From Clostridiales bacterium (GTDB lineage: Bacteria > Bacillota > Clostridia > Oscillospirales > Acutalibacteraceae), in assembly GCA_024684435.1 (NCBI GenBank), contig JAIKWV010000015.1, positions 20,230-84,229 on the forward strand: a stretch of 64,000 nt of DNA, read 5' to 3'. The notes under the pieces are model-generated. The model was not told the DNA's origin. It searched no databases and worked only from the letters and a program-made list of their open reading frames with translations. Positions 63,997-64,000 of this stretch are shown here, in pieces. Each line of letters opens with the position of its first letter. Within the stretch, counting starts at the first letter, position 1. The position numbers were made by a program, and so were the translations under genes.

Positions 63997-64000
63997 TTCA

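Overview
The window is a piece of chromosome from a spore-forming, Gram-positive-type Clostridia, most likely a Ruminococcus/Oscillospiraceae-like gut anaerobe. The evidence is a complete spoIIIAA-AH operon, the Firmicute blocks xseA-xseB-ispA-dxs-tlyA-nadK-argR-recN and hprK-ROK kinase-murB-rapZ-whiA-dnaE, strong AGGAGG ribosome sites, frequent GTG/TTG starts and moderate GC. Genus-level placement is inference.

Layout. 1-3.3 kb: end of a conserved small gene, then a MurL-type epimerase, a MurD-type ligase and an Smr-domain protein; the MurL/MurD pair suggests the L-Glu-first route to D-Glu in peptidoglycan. 3.4-6.6 kb (minus): a three-gene cassette of AMP-forming acyl/aminoacyl ligase, free-standing condensation enzyme and carrier protein, a minimal split NRPS-like system. 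6.8-8.5 kb: a lone GH127-like glycosidase. 8.7-13.5 kb: spoIIIA operon behind a SigE-like promoter. 13.6-23.5 kb: housekeeping run (Asp23, nusB, a TsaD-like paralogue, xseAB, ispA, dxs, tlyA, nadK, argR, recN). 23.5-26.3 kb: two-component system. 26.3-28.0 kb (minus): AGCS symporter. 28.1-36.2 kb: hprK to dnaE. 36.3-37.4 kb (minus): iron alcohol dehydrogenase. 37.7-47.7 kb: surface and transport genes: a large GLUG-repeat secreted protein, an MFS carrier, an Xre-type membrane regulator divergent from a secreted protein, and a polar amino-acid ABC transporter whose permease has a long membrane extension.

47.8-63.5 kb is an accessory island. It begins beside a possible tRNA 3' remnant and ends with a large serine recombinase interrupted by a single-base frameshift. 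It carries an AAA+ ATPase/subtilase pair resembling IetAS, a TnpV-like gene, an excisionase-type HTH coupled to a nuclease-DUF2075 helicase, two translationally coupled DUF262 proteins (the first with a DUF1524 HNH-type nuclease end), and a mobilisation module (oriT-like hairpins, MobC-like protein, MOBP relaxase, recombinase). Base composition changes sharply inside it: AT-rich defence genes, intermediate helicase, GC-rich mobilisation module. This suggests a composite built by successive insertions. Unexplained non-coding structures there include three 25-bp palindromes exactly 51 bp apart, a roughly 100-bp tandem repeat with a 20-bp core, and a hairpin that hides the tnpV ribosome site. The window closes with a tail-anchored protein carrying a HEPN-like RxxxxH motif.

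The best candidates for an under-described system are the condensation/ligase/carrier cassette, the HTH-nuclease-helicase plus DUF262 pair, and the MurL/MurD route. All functions are read from sequence alone; no database search was run.
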